DNA of 58,657 nucleotides from Piscibacillus halophilus (GCF_900110685.1 NZ_FOES01000014.1:1-58657), one strand, 5' to 3'. Counted from the stretch's first letter, positions 28,770-38,200 are shown. Notes: generated by a model from the letters alone, not told the origin. Numbers and translations: made by a program.

Positions 28770-29336
28770 ATGTTGGAAAATGGCATCGTGATGCTCGCAA
28801 TCATTCTAAGCGTCAATATTGTCTATGTCTCTTTATTGACAGTACGTATGATTTTTACGTTAAAAGGAAAAAGATATATTGCCGCATCCGTTGGCGTATT
28901 TGAAATAACAGCCTATACATTAGGTTTAGGATTAGTATTAGATAATCTCGATCAAATCCAAAATCTTATCGCTTATGCTTTAGGATTTGGTCTAGGTGTT
29001 ATTACGGGAATGAAAATCGAAGAAAAGCTAGCCATAGGTTATATTACAGTTAATATTATTTCTTCTAATCCTGACATTCCTTTTACAGAAACTTTAAGAG
29101 AGAAAGGGTACGGCGTTACAAGCTGGTATGCTTATGGGATGGAAGGTGACCGATTGGCCATGCAAGTTTTAACGCCTAGAAAATATGAGCTCATGTTATA
29201 TGAAACCATTAAGGAAATTGACCCGAAAGCTTTTATCATTGCTTATGAACCACGGCAAATTTTTGGTGGCTTCTGGGTTAAGAAAGTAAAAGGGAGTAAG
29301 TTAAGACGTGAAGAAGAAAAATTACAGAGTGAGTGA
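28770..29336 (+). CDS. yebE: YebE-like membrane protein (UPF0316, DUF2179/DUF5698)
   Basis: A 188-residue protein with three N-terminal membrane helices (about 6-24, 38-60 and 66-82) and a cytosolic DUF2179-like domain (about 90-175; [21 protein letters not shown]). DUF2179 domains may bind small ligands; no function is proved. AAGAGGTGAT precedes the ATG. It overlaps yebG by 29 bases, as in the yebE-yebG pair of B. subtilis. Confidence 0.9.
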   Translation: MLENGIVMLAIILSVNIVYVSLLTVRMIFTLKGKRYIAASVGVFEITAYTLGLGLVLDNLDQIQNLIAYALGFGLGVITGMKIEEKLAIGYITVNIISSNPDIPFTETLREKGYGVTSWYAYGMEGDRLAMQVLTPRKYELMLYETIKEIDPKAFIIAYEPRQIFGGFWVKKVKGSKLRREEEKLQSE

Positions 29337-29490
29337 TTTTAAATCGATTAACGCATGTGTGGATCAGATCAAAAAAGATGGATTTATGCCGATAAAACGA
29401 ATAGAAAAACCTGTATTTAAAGAAACCAGTTCTGATCCAGAACCATTTCGGCAAGAGATTATATTTGAAGCGGTAAAAATGGATGAATAA
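29308..29490 (+). CDS. yebG: YebG-like (NETI-motif family) small protein
   Basis: A 60-residue protein with the family core [20 protein letters not shown] and a downstream E-rich strand (EIIFEAVK). Family members usually read NETI just before the core; here the spot reads FKSI, so the name-giving motif is not kept. The start is GTG at 29308 inside the end of yebE, behind GGGAG. Function unknown. Confidence 0.82.
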   Translation: MKKKNYRVSDFKSINACVDQIKKDGFMPIKRIEKPVFKETSSDPEPFRQEIIFEAVKMDE

Positions 29491-29518
29491 AGCTGTCAGC
29501 GAATGCTGACAGCTCATC
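29491..29518. terminator. Hairpin between converging genes
   Basis: AGCTGTCAGC pairs with GCTGACAGCT over GAAT, a very stable 10-bp stem. The T-run is weak on the plus side, so it is a moderate terminator. Confidence 0.6.
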
Positions 29519-29764
29519 TCATTTACTCGATTCAGTGGTTGTTTTATGTGAGTCGTTTTGGTTTAATCGTTGTTGAACAACATCTGTTACTGGACAATAA
29601 CGGACGATTCCTTCTGCGACTTTCATAGCAGACATTAAAACAACCATCCAATGACTTTGGTTCCATGGTCTTTTTACTAGCTTAACAGCTCCATAAACGA
29701 GTAAAAACAGACCTAACGTGATTCGAGTAAGTGCGTTAATAGTACCAATGTTTTGTTTTCCCAT
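29519..29764 (-). CDS. DUF2892 small membrane protein
   Basis: An 81-residue protein with two hydrophobic segments (about 9-30 and 37-52) in the DUF2892/YgaP-TM pattern: KQNIGTINALTRITLGLFLL, then MKVAEGIVRYCPVTDVV. ATG 29764 follows GAAGGGAAGGGG; a TTG six codons earlier overlaps that site and is rejected. The conserved R-x-C-P-V hints at a thiol. It may sit next to sulfur-handling proteins in other genomes, but no such gene is adjacent here. Confidence 0.75.
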   Translation of the reverse strand: MGKQNIGTINALTRITLGLFLLVYGAVKLVKRPWNQSHWMVVLMSAMKVAEGIVRYCPVTDVVQQRLNQNDSHKTTTESSK

Positions 29765-29835
29765 TTTACCCCTTCCCTTCAAAGTTTTAATGTATTAAAA
29801 TTTTAAGTAATGATAGTCTGAAACGGGGGATTTGA

Positions 29836-31581
29836 ATGAATGAACATCTGTATAGATGGCGAAACAGGCAACTACGTGAACATGTTGCTGTCATTGATGG
29901 TCATCTTGCTCCTACAAAAATTTTAAAACAAGCAACCTACTTAAATGTATTTTTGAAAAAATGGCTAACCGCAAATATATGGATTTATGAAGATCGCATT
30001 GTTTATGTAGGCGATGACTTGCCAGAGCATATTCCGAGTTCTACGGAAGTGATCAATTGTCAAGGTCAATATTTAGTGCCAGGATACGTAGAGCCACATG
30101 CTCATCCATTTCAGTTATATAATCCCCATTCTTTAGCTGAATATGCACTTAAAACGGGTACGACCACTTTAGTGAATGATAATCTAATGTGGCTTTTATT
30201 ATTAAATCAAAAGAAAGCGTTTTCCTTATTAGATGAAATGCAAAATATACCCGTTTCAATGTTTTGGTGGGCGCGTTTTAGCTCGCAGTCTGAACTTCGT
30301 GAAGAGGCTGAGTTTATTGGTGATGAAGAGGTCTTGAAATGGCTGAATCATGAAGCCGTGATTCAAGGAGGAGAGCTGACGAATTGGCCAGACATTTTAC
30401 AAGAAGATGAACGCGGTTTATATTGGATGCAGGAGACAAAGCGTTTAAGAAAAGTAGTGGAAGGTCATTTTCCTGGAGCTTCAAGGAAAACACTAACGAA
30501 AATGAAGCTGCTTGGAGCTGACGGGGACCACGAATCCATTTCAGGTGATGAATTATATCGCCGTCTTGAATTAGGGTATTATGCAGCGATTCGAAACAGT
30601 TCCATTCGTCCAGATTTACGAAAAATTTTACAGGATCTTAAAGAAATGGACTTAAATGTTTGGGATTACGTTTTATATACTACAGATGGGTCGACACCTT
30701 CTTTTTATGAGGAAGGAATCATTAATAAATGTATCGAAATTGCCATAGAGGAAGGCGTACCTGTTGAAGATGCTTATGCGATGGCAACCATTAACCCAGC
30801 AACTTATTTCTCGTTAGAACATCGCCTTGGAAGCATTGCTCCAGGGCGTGTGGCCCATATTAATTTCCTTAAATCTAAAGAAGACCCGACTCCTGTATCT
30901 GTATTAGCAAAAGGAGAATGGGCTGTAAAAGACGGTGTTACCTCAAGTCTTACTTCATCGATTGATTGGAATGAATTTAATTTAACGAAAATGACATTAG
31001 ACTGGGAATTAGAGTCGGATGAATTGAGATTCTCGATGCCCATTGGAATGGAAATGGTCAATGATGTCATCATGAAGCCTTATCCTATTAAATCAGAGGC
31101 TGATACTAATATGTTAGCTCGCTCTCAAAATGAGGCTTATGTCATGTTAATAGATCGAGATGGAGAATGGAGAGTCTCAACGTTCCTCAAAGGGTTTACA
31201 AAACGTTTAGGTGGATTAGTTAGCTCTTATTCTAATACAGGTGATATTATATTAATTGGAAAGAGTAAACGAGATATGTCACTCGCCTTTAAACGAATGC
31301 AAGAGTTAGGCGGTGGAATTGTCCTCGCCCATGCAGGTGAAATTATATTCGAATTACCTCTTGAAATAAAAGGGGTTATGACCGATGCCCCAATGGAAAA
31401 GCTAATAGAACAAGAAAAAGAAATGAAAAAGATTCTTCAAGATTTCGGATATGCGCATAGTGATCCAGTTTATACATTATTATTTTTGTCATCTACACAT
31501 TTACCGTATATTCGTATTACACCAGTGGGAATTATGGATGTCATGAAAAAAGACATACTTTTTCCGGCGATCATGCGTTAA
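29836..31581 (+). CDS. yerA: Adenine deaminase-like amidohydrolase (YerA)
   Basis: A 581-residue metal-dependent hydrolase of the adenine deaminase family. The N-terminal composite domain leads to the metal site VEPHAHPFQ (about 87-95), LGADGDHESISG, and the TTDGSTPSFYEEG segment (Asp metal ligand) near 281. The distinctive C-terminal domain of adenine deaminases (SEADTNMLARSQNEAYVMLI, then LGGGIVLA) is present. Adenine to hypoxanthine conversion is likely but YerA is divergent. It heads yerA-yerB-yerC in the B. subtilis order. Confidence 0.88.
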   Translation: MNEHLYRWRNRQLREHVAVIDGHLAPTKILKQATYLNVFLKKWLTANIWIYEDRIVYVGDDLPEHIPSSTEVINCQGQYLVPGYVEPHAHPFQLYNPHSLAEYALKTGTTTLVNDNLMWLLLLNQKKAFSLLDEMQNIPVSMFWWARFSSQSELREEAEFIGDEEVLKWLNHEAVIQGGELTNWPDILQEDERGLYWMQETKRLRKVVEGHFPGASRKTLTKMKLLGADGDHESISGDELYRRLELGYYAAIRNSSIRPDLRKILQDLKEMDLNVWDYVLYTTDGSTPSFYEEGIINKCIEIAIEEGVPVEDAYAMATINPATYFSLEHRLGSIAPGRVAHINFLKSKEDPTPVSVLAKGEWAVKDGVTSSLTSSIDWNEFNLTKMTLDWELESDELRFSMPIGMEMVNDVIMKPYPIKSEADTNMLARSQNEAYVMLIDRDGEWRVSTFLKGFTKRLGGLVSSYSNTGDIILIGKSKRDMSLAFKRMQELGGGIVLAHAGEIIFELPLEIKGVMTDAPMEKLIEQEKEMKKILQDFGYAHSDPVYTLLFLSSTHLPYIRITPVGIMDVMKKDILFPAIMR

Positions 31582-31617
31582 AATAGAACAAGATAAAAGT
31601 ATTAGGGGATGTGGAAT

Positions 31618-32667
31618 ATGAGAAAGCTGTTAATCATACTCATTGTAAGTCTATTTGCGTTATTAGCTGCATGTTCTGATGATGCGTCTGAAGGTCCTGT
31701 TGAAGAGGATTCGGATGAAGAAGCGGTTACGGATCCGAATGAATCGGAAGAAGGGGAGAATGAAGAACCGGAATTTACGTATCCATTGACTGGACTTGGA
31801 GCATACGAGGAACCTAAGAATCGAGCGCTGGCAGTTATGGTAAATAATCATAATAAAGCCCGTCCACAAACTGGATTAGGTAATGCTGATATAGTTTACG
31901 AATATTTAGCTGAAGGTAAAATTACTCGTCTTTTAGCTATCTTTCAAAGTGACATACCAGATGTAGTCGGTCCTGTTCGTAGTGCCCGTGAGTACTACAT
32001 CGAAACCGCAAAAGCACATGAAGCTATTTATATTTATCATGGGGCGGCCGACTTCATCGAAGAAGATTTACGGGCAGGATGGGTAGACAATCTAAACGGT
32101 GCATACTACGATGATGATCAATTTTTATTTAAACGTGAATCATTTAGACAAGCTCCTCACAACTCATATGTCATGTTACCAAATGCTTATGAGATCGCTT
32201 CTCGTAACAATATTGAGCGCGAAGTAGACCATGAATCGTGGGAATTTTTATCAGACGATGAACTCGTAGAAGGAGAAACAGCTAACGAAGTTAATATTAC
32301 GTACTATGATAATTTAAAAGTCTCTTATGTTTATGATTCCTCCTCTGAACAGTATACTCGCTATAGTGATGGGGTTAAATCAACAGATTTAGAGACGGAA
32401 GAGCCAATTGAAGTATCAAATATTTTAATTTATGAAACAGAACATCGTGTTGCAGATGACCAAGGTAGACGGTTTATTGACCGTGAATCAGGTGGAAATG
32501 GTTATTTAATTCAAAAAGGTAAGGTTAAACCAATCGAATGGCGAAATGATAATGGACTAATGAAGCCTTATATTGATGGTGAAGAGGCTAAGTTAGTACC
32601 TGGTAAAACTTGGATTAATGTCATTCCATTATCTCCTGGACTAGAACAAGGTGTGACTTTCGAATAA
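31618..32667 (+). CDS. yerB: DUF3048-family lipoprotein (YerB)
   Basis: A 349-residue exported lipoprotein. The signal MRKLLIILIVSLFALLAAC ends in the lipobox, followed by a highly acidic linker (about 20-55) and a DUF3048 domain: ALAVMVNNHNKARPQTGL, VYEYLAEGKITRLLAIFQ and GPVRSAREYYIETAK. ATG 31618 follows AGGGGATGTGG; an ATG three codons upstream overlaps it. Function is unknown. It lies between yerA and yerC. Confidence 0.9.
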   Translation: MRKLLIILIVSLFALLAACSDDASEGPVEEDSDEEAVTDPNESEEGENEEPEFTYPLTGLGAYEEPKNRALAVMVNNHNKARPQTGLGNADIVYEYLAEGKITRLLAIFQSDIPDVVGPVRSAREYYIETAKAHEAIYIYHGAADFIEEDLRAGWVDNLNGAYYDDDQFLFKRESFRQAPHNSYVMLPNAYEIASRNNIEREVDHESWEFLSDDELVEGETANEVNITYYDNLKVSYVYDSSSEQYTRYSDGVKSTDLETEEPIEVSNILIYETEHRVADDQGRRFIDRESGGNGYLIQKGKVKPIEWRNDNGLMKPYIDGEEAKLVPGKTWINVIPLSPGLEQGVTFE

Positions 32668-32683
32668 AAAGGAGGCAAACATC

Positions 32684-32992
32684 ATGCAAATTGATAAATT
32701 ACGTGGTCGTGAGTTAGATCAGTTATTTAAGGCGATTTTAACCCTTAAAGATGTAGAGGAATGTTATCGATTCTTCGATGATGTAGCAACAGTTAACGAA
32801 ATACAAGCATTAGCTCAACGCTTAGACGTCGCACGCATGTTACGTGAAGGACATACGTATCATCGAATTGAAGAAGAAACAAGTGCATCTACAGCGACCA
32901 TTTCTCGTGTAAAACGATGCTTAAATTATGGAAATGACGCTTATGAATTAGTGTTAGATCGTCTTTATGAAAATGAAAAAGAGGAAAAATAA
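32684..32992 (+). CDS. yerC: TrpR-like regulator YerC
   Basis: A 102-residue all-helical protein of the TrpR/YerC/YecD family: FLTLKDVEEC-like ILTLKDVEECYRFFDDVAT, then LAQRLDVARML and the helix-turn-helix TYHRIEEETSASTATISRVK (about 66-85). It is a predicted DNA-binding repressor, with unknown targets. AAAGGAGG precedes the ATG. It is 17 bases after yerB, so part of the same transcript. Confidence 0.92.
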   Translation: MQIDKLRGRELDQLFKAILTLKDVEECYRFFDDVATVNEIQALAQRLDVARMLREGHTYHRIEEETSASTATISRVKRCLNYGNDAYELVLDRLYENEKEEK

Positions 32993-32996
32993 AAAG

Positions 32997-33037
32997 AAGG
33001 GCTGCACCTTATCAAAATTATTTAGGTGCAGCCTTTT
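32997..33037. terminator. Terminator of yerABC and of hemAT
   Basis: GGCTGCACCT pairs with AGGTGCAGCC over a 14-nt loop with A and T runs on the two sides. It lies between the converging yerC and hemAT genes. Confidence 0.85.
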
Positions 33038-33039
33038 AT

Positions 33040-34332
33040 TTATTGCATCACATCTATTGTTTCATTTAATTTTTCCGCTGAGGAAGCAACTTCTTGTGAG
33101 GCTTCGTCGATTTCGTTTATACCATTTTGTAACTGGATGAGTTCGTTTTCTGTCGCTTGGTTCTGAGCTTTGGTGTTTTGCATGGTCTCTAGTATTTGTG
33201 TAAAGGATGTTTCGGTGTTCTTCATATTTGAACTTCCTTCTACGACTAATGAATTAATTTGTTGTACTAATTTGTTAACGTTATTGATGTGATCATTTGT
33301 TTTTTGGATCAGCTCGGAAACATCGGTTGTAGATTGTTTAGTTTCATCAGATAGCTTTTTAATTTCCTCTGCTACAACAGCAAATCCCTTTCCATACTCT
33401 CCTGCTCTTGCGGCTTCAATTGATGCATTAAGGGCAAGAAGGTTAGTTTGTTCAGCAATGTTATGTACCATATTGATGACTTCATTAATTTGAGCTGAAA
33501 TATCATTAAGCTCCATAGAACCTTTTGATATATCGGCCATTCCTTCTTCGATACTTTTTAAGTTTTGAATTTGTGTTTCTAATTGGCGCTTTCCTTCAAG
33601 TGAAAGGTCCTCCGAGTGTTCTGCAAGCTTTGTACCTTCCTTTGCGGTATTAAGTATTCGTGTAGTTTGTGAATTTAATTCTTGAATGGACGCACTTGTT
33701 TGCTGGGTGAAGGAGGCAAGACTTTCTGCTGTCTCACTAATATTTTCAACCGTTTCTTTCTTTTGTTGTTCATATTGATCACGAATTCGTTGGTGCTCTT
33801 TTTCATAAGCTTCGAGTACAATCTGTTGTTCAAAGTTTAATAGACGACTGATCGATTGAATGGCTTCTACTAATTCTTTTGAGTCATCGATCTGTTGTTT
33901 GATAACATTGACTAATGAGTTTAATAAATCTTGAAAGGCCGACATATACCATTCTGTTTCAAGTCCAATCCGAACGTGTACATGGGCAATTCTTAAGCGT
34001 TTTTCATAATAGTCTTCGTCAAGTTGACCCCTAAACATTTCTTTTACATGCCGAGTTAGTGTATTCTTTAACCGTTCAATGCTACTGTGTTCTTCGATGA
34101 TGCTTAATAAATTTGGTTGAGCGGTAATCTTTTCATAGAATCTCGTTACAATAAATTCTATGTTATCTTCAACAATTGGCTGTAGTTTCTTAATTCTCTT
34201 TAAATCTTCAAAATCTAAACCGATCATTTCTAATTGTTTTTTTAGTTTTGGGTGCTTTGACAAATCAATTTTTACATCTTGTGGTAGATCGTCACCGAAA
34301 AATAAATGGGGTTGTTTAGTTCGACCAAACAT
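33040..34332 (-). CDS. hemAT: Heme-based aerotactic transducer HemAT
   Basis: A soluble, 430-residue globin-coupled chemotaxis sensor. Residues 1-180 form a sensor globin with the heme-ligand segment [14 protein letters not shown] (His 117 or 119). The C-terminal half is a methyl-accepting signalling domain with coiled coils and the hairpin [28 protein letters not shown] (central residues E-A-A-R-A-G-E). There are no membrane helices. It steers swimming in response to oxygen through CheA/CheW. ATG 34332 has GAGGTG six bases before it; the GTG three codons earlier overlaps that site. It is a lone gene. Confidence 0.95.
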   Translation of the reverse strand: MFGRTKQPHLFFGDDLPQDVKIDLSKHPKLKKQLEMIGLDFEDLKRIKKLQPIVEDNIEFIVTRFYEKITAQPNLLSIIEEHSSIERLKNTLTRHVKEMFRGQLDEDYYEKRLRIAHVHVRIGLETEWYMSAFQDLLNSLVNVIKQQIDDSKELVEAIQSISRLLNFEQQIVLEAYEKEHQRIRDQYEQQKKETVENISETAESLASFTQQTSASIQELNSQTTRILNTAKEGTKLAEHSEDLSLEGKRQLETQIQNLKSIEEGMADISKGSMELNDISAQINEVINMVHNIAEQTNLLALNASIEAARAGEYGKGFAVVAEEIKKLSDETKQSTTDVSELIQKTNDHINNVNKLVQQINSLVVEGSSNMKNTETSFTQILETMQNTKAQNQATENELIQLQNGINEIDEASQEVASSAEKLNETIDVMQ

Positions 34333-34625
34333 GTAATTCACCTCTTTAGTTTATTTCTTCAGAATGAAATATGTAACATAAAATAAATAATGGTACCTAC
34401 CATATTACAATATTTTGGCAAACAAATCATGTAAATTTTGAAAATTTATTAACACCATTTCAATAATAAATCGTCTGCTCTTAAAGGGTTTGTTTCTATT
34501 ATTTTAATGGTAGTTTTTAGGTGGTAATGTTTTAAATAACCATAAAATATTTTGAATATTATGTTAATATTGTGTTAGAAGTTATTAAATTAAAGTATAT
34601 GTAAAATGAGAAAGGAGCGTCATCA
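34333..34625. other. AT-rich divergent intergenic region
   Basis: The stretch separates hemAT (minus) from the RDD gene (plus). It is strongly A/T rich and must carry both promoters; no single clear -35/-10 pair stands out. No gene is seen. Confidence 0.5.
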
Positions 34626-35054
34626 TTGGAATCATATACTCACGCTAATTTCCTAGAAAGGTTGTTAGCAAAATTTTTGGACTTTAATATCCTGTCATTA
34701 TCTATAGCCTTATTATTTTTTATGATGACGGGTCATTTCTCCATTGATTGGAGAAGTAGTTTAACTTGGGACTTTTTCTACGTCTTTTATTTAGTAGTGA
34801 CCCCCTTACTTTGGTCTGGGTATGTTATTGGAAAACGCATTTGTAAAATCAAATTAAAACAAACAAATGGAGATAATGTTGACATTTCCAACATGATTCG
34901 GAGGGAAGTTGTCGGTTTCCATCTCATTGGTTTTCTAACGCTTGGATTGTCTCTTATTGCAAGTGTATTCATGGTCATATTTCGAGAGGACAAAAGAGCG
35001 ATTCACGATCTCATTGGTGGGACTTACGTCGCTAAAGCTGATCAATCTCATTAA
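34626..35054 (+). CDS. RDD-family membrane protein
   Basis: A 142-residue protein with three to four membrane helices and the RDD signature: ERLLAKFLDFNIL near the N-terminus and FREDKRAIHDLIGGTYV at the C-terminus. RDD proteins are poorly understood; some act in ion or osmotic adaptation. The start is TTG behind AAAGGAGCG. A second small membrane gene follows 13 bases on. Confidence 0.85.
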   Translation: MESYTHANFLERLLAKFLDFNILSLSIALLFFMMTGHFSIDWRSSLTWDFFYVFYLVVTPLLWSGYVIGKRICKIKLKQTNGDNVDISNMIRREVVGFHLIGFLTLGLSLIASVFMVIFREDKRAIHDLIGGTYVAKADQSH

Positions 35055-35067
35055 ATGAAGAGGGAAT

Positions 35068-35265
35068 TTGTTTGCATTTAATAGTACCAGCAAGTTTGAA
35101 TATGGGCGACATAATGGCGCGTTAATCATGTTTTGTATTGTTTTAGCTATTCCTACGGCAATAATTATATTATTTTTGGTTATTAAAAATGGAAATAACC
35201 GATTAAAGCGAGTTGAAGAGAAACTGGATAAAGTATTAGAGGAAAGTGAAAACAATACCGGATAA
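35068..35265 (+). CDS. Small one-helix membrane protein
   Basis: A 65-residue protein with one membrane helix (about 21-39) followed by a charged helix (NNRLKRVEEKLDKVLEESEN) that could coil. The start is TTG behind AGAGGGAA, which is close; a later ATG near residue 21 would cut into the helix. Unknown family. It lies just after the RDD gene and is probably co-transcribed with it. Confidence 0.65.
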   Translation: MFAFNSTSKFEYGRHNGALIMFCIVLAIPTAIIILFLVIKNGNNRLKRVEEKLDKVLEESENNTG

Positions 35266-35337
35266 ACTTCAAATACATATGGCAAGAGCTAAATAAGGCG
35301 ATCATCTATCTAATCGTCTTGTGAAACGGGGGTTTAG

Positions 35338-35390
35338 TTAAAGAAAACAGAGCATCAAATCGCTTTGCAATTCGATGCTCTGTTAATAAT
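35338..35390. terminator. Long hairpin terminator
   Basis: AACAGAGCATC and GATGCTCTGTT flank a partly paired centre, giving a stem of about 18 bp. On the minus strand it is followed by TTTTCTTT, so it mainly ends the P-type ATPase transcript. Confidence 0.78.
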
Positions 35391-35394
35391 TCTA

Positions 35395-37308
35395 CTATCC
35401 TCTTAACAACCTTAATCCATTCAGAATAACTAAGATCGTACTTCCTTCATGTCCGATAACCCCTAAAGGAAGAGATAAGTTTTGAGAAAAGTTGGCCATG
35501 ATTAATAAGATAATGACGGCTATTGAGAAAACGAGATTTTGTTTAATAATCCGATTAAGTCTGCTTGATAGTTTGTAAGATTGCTTGATCTTTTCTATTT
35601 CACTATTCATTAAGACGAGGTCGGATGTCTCTATGGCTACATCTGTTCCATTCCCCATCGCAATTCCGATATCAGCTTTTGCCATAGCGGGCGCATCATT
35701 AACTCCATCGCCAACCATTGCTACAGACCCATAGGTTTCTTTAAGTTTTTCAACTTGAGAGAGCTTTTCTTCTGGTAAGCATTCTGAAATCCATTCGGCT
35801 AATCCAGCTTCTTGACTGATTGATGCGGCTGTATTTTCATGGTCTCCCGTGATCATAATGGTTTTAATTCCTTGCTTGTTTAAAAATTGTATAAGTGCCT
35901 TGGTCTCTGGTCTAATTTGGTCTTTAATCCCTAGAACGGCAATAAGTCTATCATTTTTCGCTACATACACAACGGTTTTACCTTCATTCTGCAATTCTTT
36001 TCGTTTGTTTTGAAGAATATCTGAATCATGCTCGATGTCTTGGATTAACCTTTCATTTCCAACTAGAAAAGTATTTTGTGGTGAATAAGCTTTTACACCT
36101 TCACCTGGTACATCCTCAATAGATTCGATATGAATCTTCCCGGTCAGTTTTTGAGATTCTCCGAACGCAACAACGGCTTTCGCTAATGGATGACTAGATT
36201 GTTTTTCGATAGATACTAATGCTTCTAAAACATCCTGTTGATCTTCAATAGTTTCATAATCCGTCACTTCAGGTTGACCTTTCGTAATCGTCCCTGTTTT
36301 ATCAAAGGCCATGGCTTTAACTTTTGATAATTGTTCTAAGTAAGTACCGCCTTTCATTAAAACCCCATTTCGCGCACCTGTACTAATCGCTGAGAGAATT
36401 GCGGGCATGATGGACGCAACAACCGCACACGGTGATGCTACAACTAATAAAACCATCGCTCGATAAAAGGTTTGATCAAAACTCCAATTAATAGCGAAAG
36501 GAGGGATGATGAGCATCAAGGCTACGACGGCTAAAACGGTGATGACATATGGCCCTTCAATTTTGTCAATTAATTGTTGCGAAGGTGGCCGATTACCTTT
36601 CGCTTCTTCAACAAGTTGAATCATCTTTTGGAATAGTGAATCTTCATTACGCTTTGTGACTTTAACGACTACAGAGCCACTGCCATTAATCGTGCCGTTA
36701 AAAACGCCATCTCCAGCTTGTTTACTAACGGGCATAGATTCACCTGTAATGGTCGATTCGTCAATAGATGTCACGCCACTTATGACTTCTCCATCTGCTG
36801 GTACACGTTCACCATTACGAATTAATATTCGGTCTCCGATTTTTAATTGACTGACTCGAACGGGCACAATCGAATCATCGTTTGTTAAAAGATTAGCTTC
36901 TTCTGGAGCTAATTCCACTAATTTAGATAAGTTCTTTTCACTCTTTTGTAATGAATAAGTTTCCAGGACGCCACTTAACGAAAAGATGAAAATAAGAATA
37001 GCGCCTTCATGCCAATAGCCAATCGAAGCAGCCCCAACTGCTGCAATAATCATCAGAATTTCAACGTTTAAGCTTTTATCATACAGGAGGTCTTCAATTC
37101 CTTCTTTAGCTTTGTAATAGCCACCAATGACATAGGCAGAAATGTAAAGTATGGCAATGAAGATGTTTTCTACCTGATTGATTTCGCTTATATAGGCAAA
37201 TAAAATTAATAAACCACTGATGATTGAAAAAATTAATTCTAGATGTTCTTTAATTTTATGTGATAGAAAATGGGGATCGGTCGCTTGGTTGTATTTTGAA
37301 AGCTCCAT
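35395..37308 (-). CDS. zosA: P1B-type heavy-metal ATPase (ZosA-like, Zn transport)
   Basis: A metal-transporting P-type ATPase of 637 residues, the length of ZosA of B. subtilis. TGES is at 188-191, the metal-site motif SPC at 292-294 (not the CPC of Cu/Cd pumps), DKTGT at 336-340, SSHPLAK near 378 and GDGVNDAPA near 528. No N-terminal metal-binding domain is present. HEGSTILVILNGLRLL closes the last helix. The SPC site and the perfect PerR box upstream match ZosA, a zinc importer induced by peroxide. AGGGAGG precedes the ATG. Confidence 0.88.
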   Translation of the reverse strand: MELSKYNQATDPHFLSHKIKEHLELIFSIISGLLILFAYISEINQVENIFIAILYISAYVIGGYYKAKEGIEDLLYDKSLNVEILMIIAAVGAASIGYWHEGAILIFIFSLSGVLETYSLQKSEKNLSKLVELAPEEANLLTNDDSIVPVRVSQLKIGDRILIRNGERVPADGEVISGVTSIDESTITGESMPVSKQAGDGVFNGTINGSGSVVVKVTKRNEDSLFQKMIQLVEEAKGNRPPSQQLIDKIEGPYVITVLAVVALMLIIPPFAINWSFDQTFYRAMVLLVVASPCAVVASIMPAILSAISTGARNGVLMKGGTYLEQLSKVKAMAFDKTGTITKGQPEVTDYETIEDQQDVLEALVSIEKQSSHPLAKAVVAFGESQKLTGKIHIESIEDVPGEGVKAYSPQNTFLVGNERLIQDIEHDSDILQNKRKELQNEGKTVVYVAKNDRLIAVLGIKDQIRPETKALIQFLNKQGIKTIMITGDHENTAASISQEAGLAEWISECLPEEKLSQVEKLKETYGSVAMVGDGVNDAPAMAKADIGIAMGNGTDVAIETSDLVLMNSEIEKIKQSYKLSSRLNRIIKQNLVFSIAVIILLIMANFSQNLSLPLGVIGHEGSTILVILNGLRLLRG

Positions 37309-37339
37309 AATATCCTCCCTAATTTGAAAATTATAATAG

Positions 37340-37370
37340 TTATTTATTTATAATTATTATAAATAAATAA
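37340..37370 (-). promoter_or_regulatory. PerR operator of the zosA-like gene
   Basis: TTATAATTATTATAA (37348-37362) is a perfect match to the PerR box TTATAATNATTATAA. It is the centre of a 31-base perfect palindrome (37340-37370). It lies 32-62 bases before the ATPase start. PerR represses under low peroxide with Fe or Mn. Confidence 0.9.
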
Positions 37371-37404
37371 TAACACACCTCACCTAAGGAGGTAAGTGTT
37401 TTGC

Positions 37405-37749
37405 TTAAAATAAGAAAAAAGTAAGACTAAAGGTGAGGATGGAACCTGTGAGAGTCGTGGTGAGATATAATATGAAGGTGAGCCATTGATGTTCCTGAAT
37501 CAGTTTCATGGACTCGACACTGAATGTAGAAAACGTGGTAAAGGCTCCGAGGAACCCGACAGCGAAGAAGGTATAGAAAAGTTGTGTTTCAACGAATAAA
37601 GCCATAACGACTCCTAGTAAAGCTGAGCCGATTAAATTGACAGTTAACGTAGAAAAGGGGAAAGAGCTCTTCTTTTGAAATAGGTTGACGACCTCATAGC
37701 GACTAATCGCACCAAGTGCTCCACCTATGGCAAGCATTACGAGATTCAT
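37405..37749 (-). CDS. crcB: Fluoride channel FluC/CrcB, second subunit
   Basis: A four-helix membrane protein of 114 residues with GGALGAISRYEV (about 9-20) and the fluoride-path segment GFLGAFTTFSTFSVE (about 69-83). Fluc channels are dual-topology dimers that export fluoride. This gene overlaps its upstream partner by four bases; paired genes often form heterodimers of opposite orientation. AAGGAG lies eight bases before the ATG. Confidence 0.92.
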   Translation of the reverse strand: MNLVMLAIGGALGAISRYEVVNLFQKKSSFPFSTLTVNLIGSALLGVVMALFVETQLFYTFFAVGFLGAFTTFSTFSVESMKLIQEHQWLTFILYLTTTLTGSILTFSLTFFLF

Positions 37750-38135
37750 GCTGCTTGGCTCCTTTCGTATATGTTTTTAATCACCCAAAAACCTAATGTG
37801 GCAAGTAATATACCGCCTATGACTGAAGTAAGTGCATACCATAAAAATGAATGGATGGAGGTATCGATTAGTAGAATTGAATCAGCTGCAAACATGGACA
37901 TGGTTGTGAACGATCCACAAAAACCAATCCCAAATAACAAATGCATGATGTCGTGTTTTTTAAAATATAAATAGGCTGTAAATCCGCCTAAGAGTAAGCT
38001 ACCTACTAAATTAACTATTAATGTGGCGGTTGGAAAAGTGGAATAGCTAAAGACCTCTGCCATGCCGCCTCTGGCTAACGTGCCTGACGCACCACCTAAT
38101 CCAACCCACATCCATTGTTGTGATTTTAGCTTCAT
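37746..38135 (-). CDS. crcB: Fluoride channel FluC/CrcB, first subunit
   Basis: A four-helix protein of 129 residues with GGASGTLARGGMAE near the N-terminus and GFCGSFTTMSMFAADS later. The N in the usual NLxG position is kept (NLVGS). The second ATG (38135) is used because GGAGGA sits seven bases before it; the first ATG touches that site. No fluoride riboswitch is seen in the short leader. It forms a two-gene operon with the crcB downstream. Confidence 0.92.
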   Translation of the reverse strand: MKLKSQQWMWVGLGGASGTLARGGMAEVFSYSTFPTATLIVNLVGSLLLGGFTAYLYFKKHDIMHLLFGIGFCGSFTTMSMFAADSILLIDTSIHSFLWYALTSVIGGILLATLGFWVIKNIYERSQAA

Positions 38136-38171
38136 ACTCATTCCTCCGAATATTGATACACGTATTCTAAC

Positions 38172-38200
38172 ATAAAAGCCCCTACCAATAGGTAGAGGCT
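38172..38200 (-). terminator. Terminator of glyS
   Basis: GCCTCTACC pairs with GGTAGGGGC (one G-U pair) followed by TTTTAT on the minus strand. It lies seven bases past the glyS stop. Confidence 0.85.
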
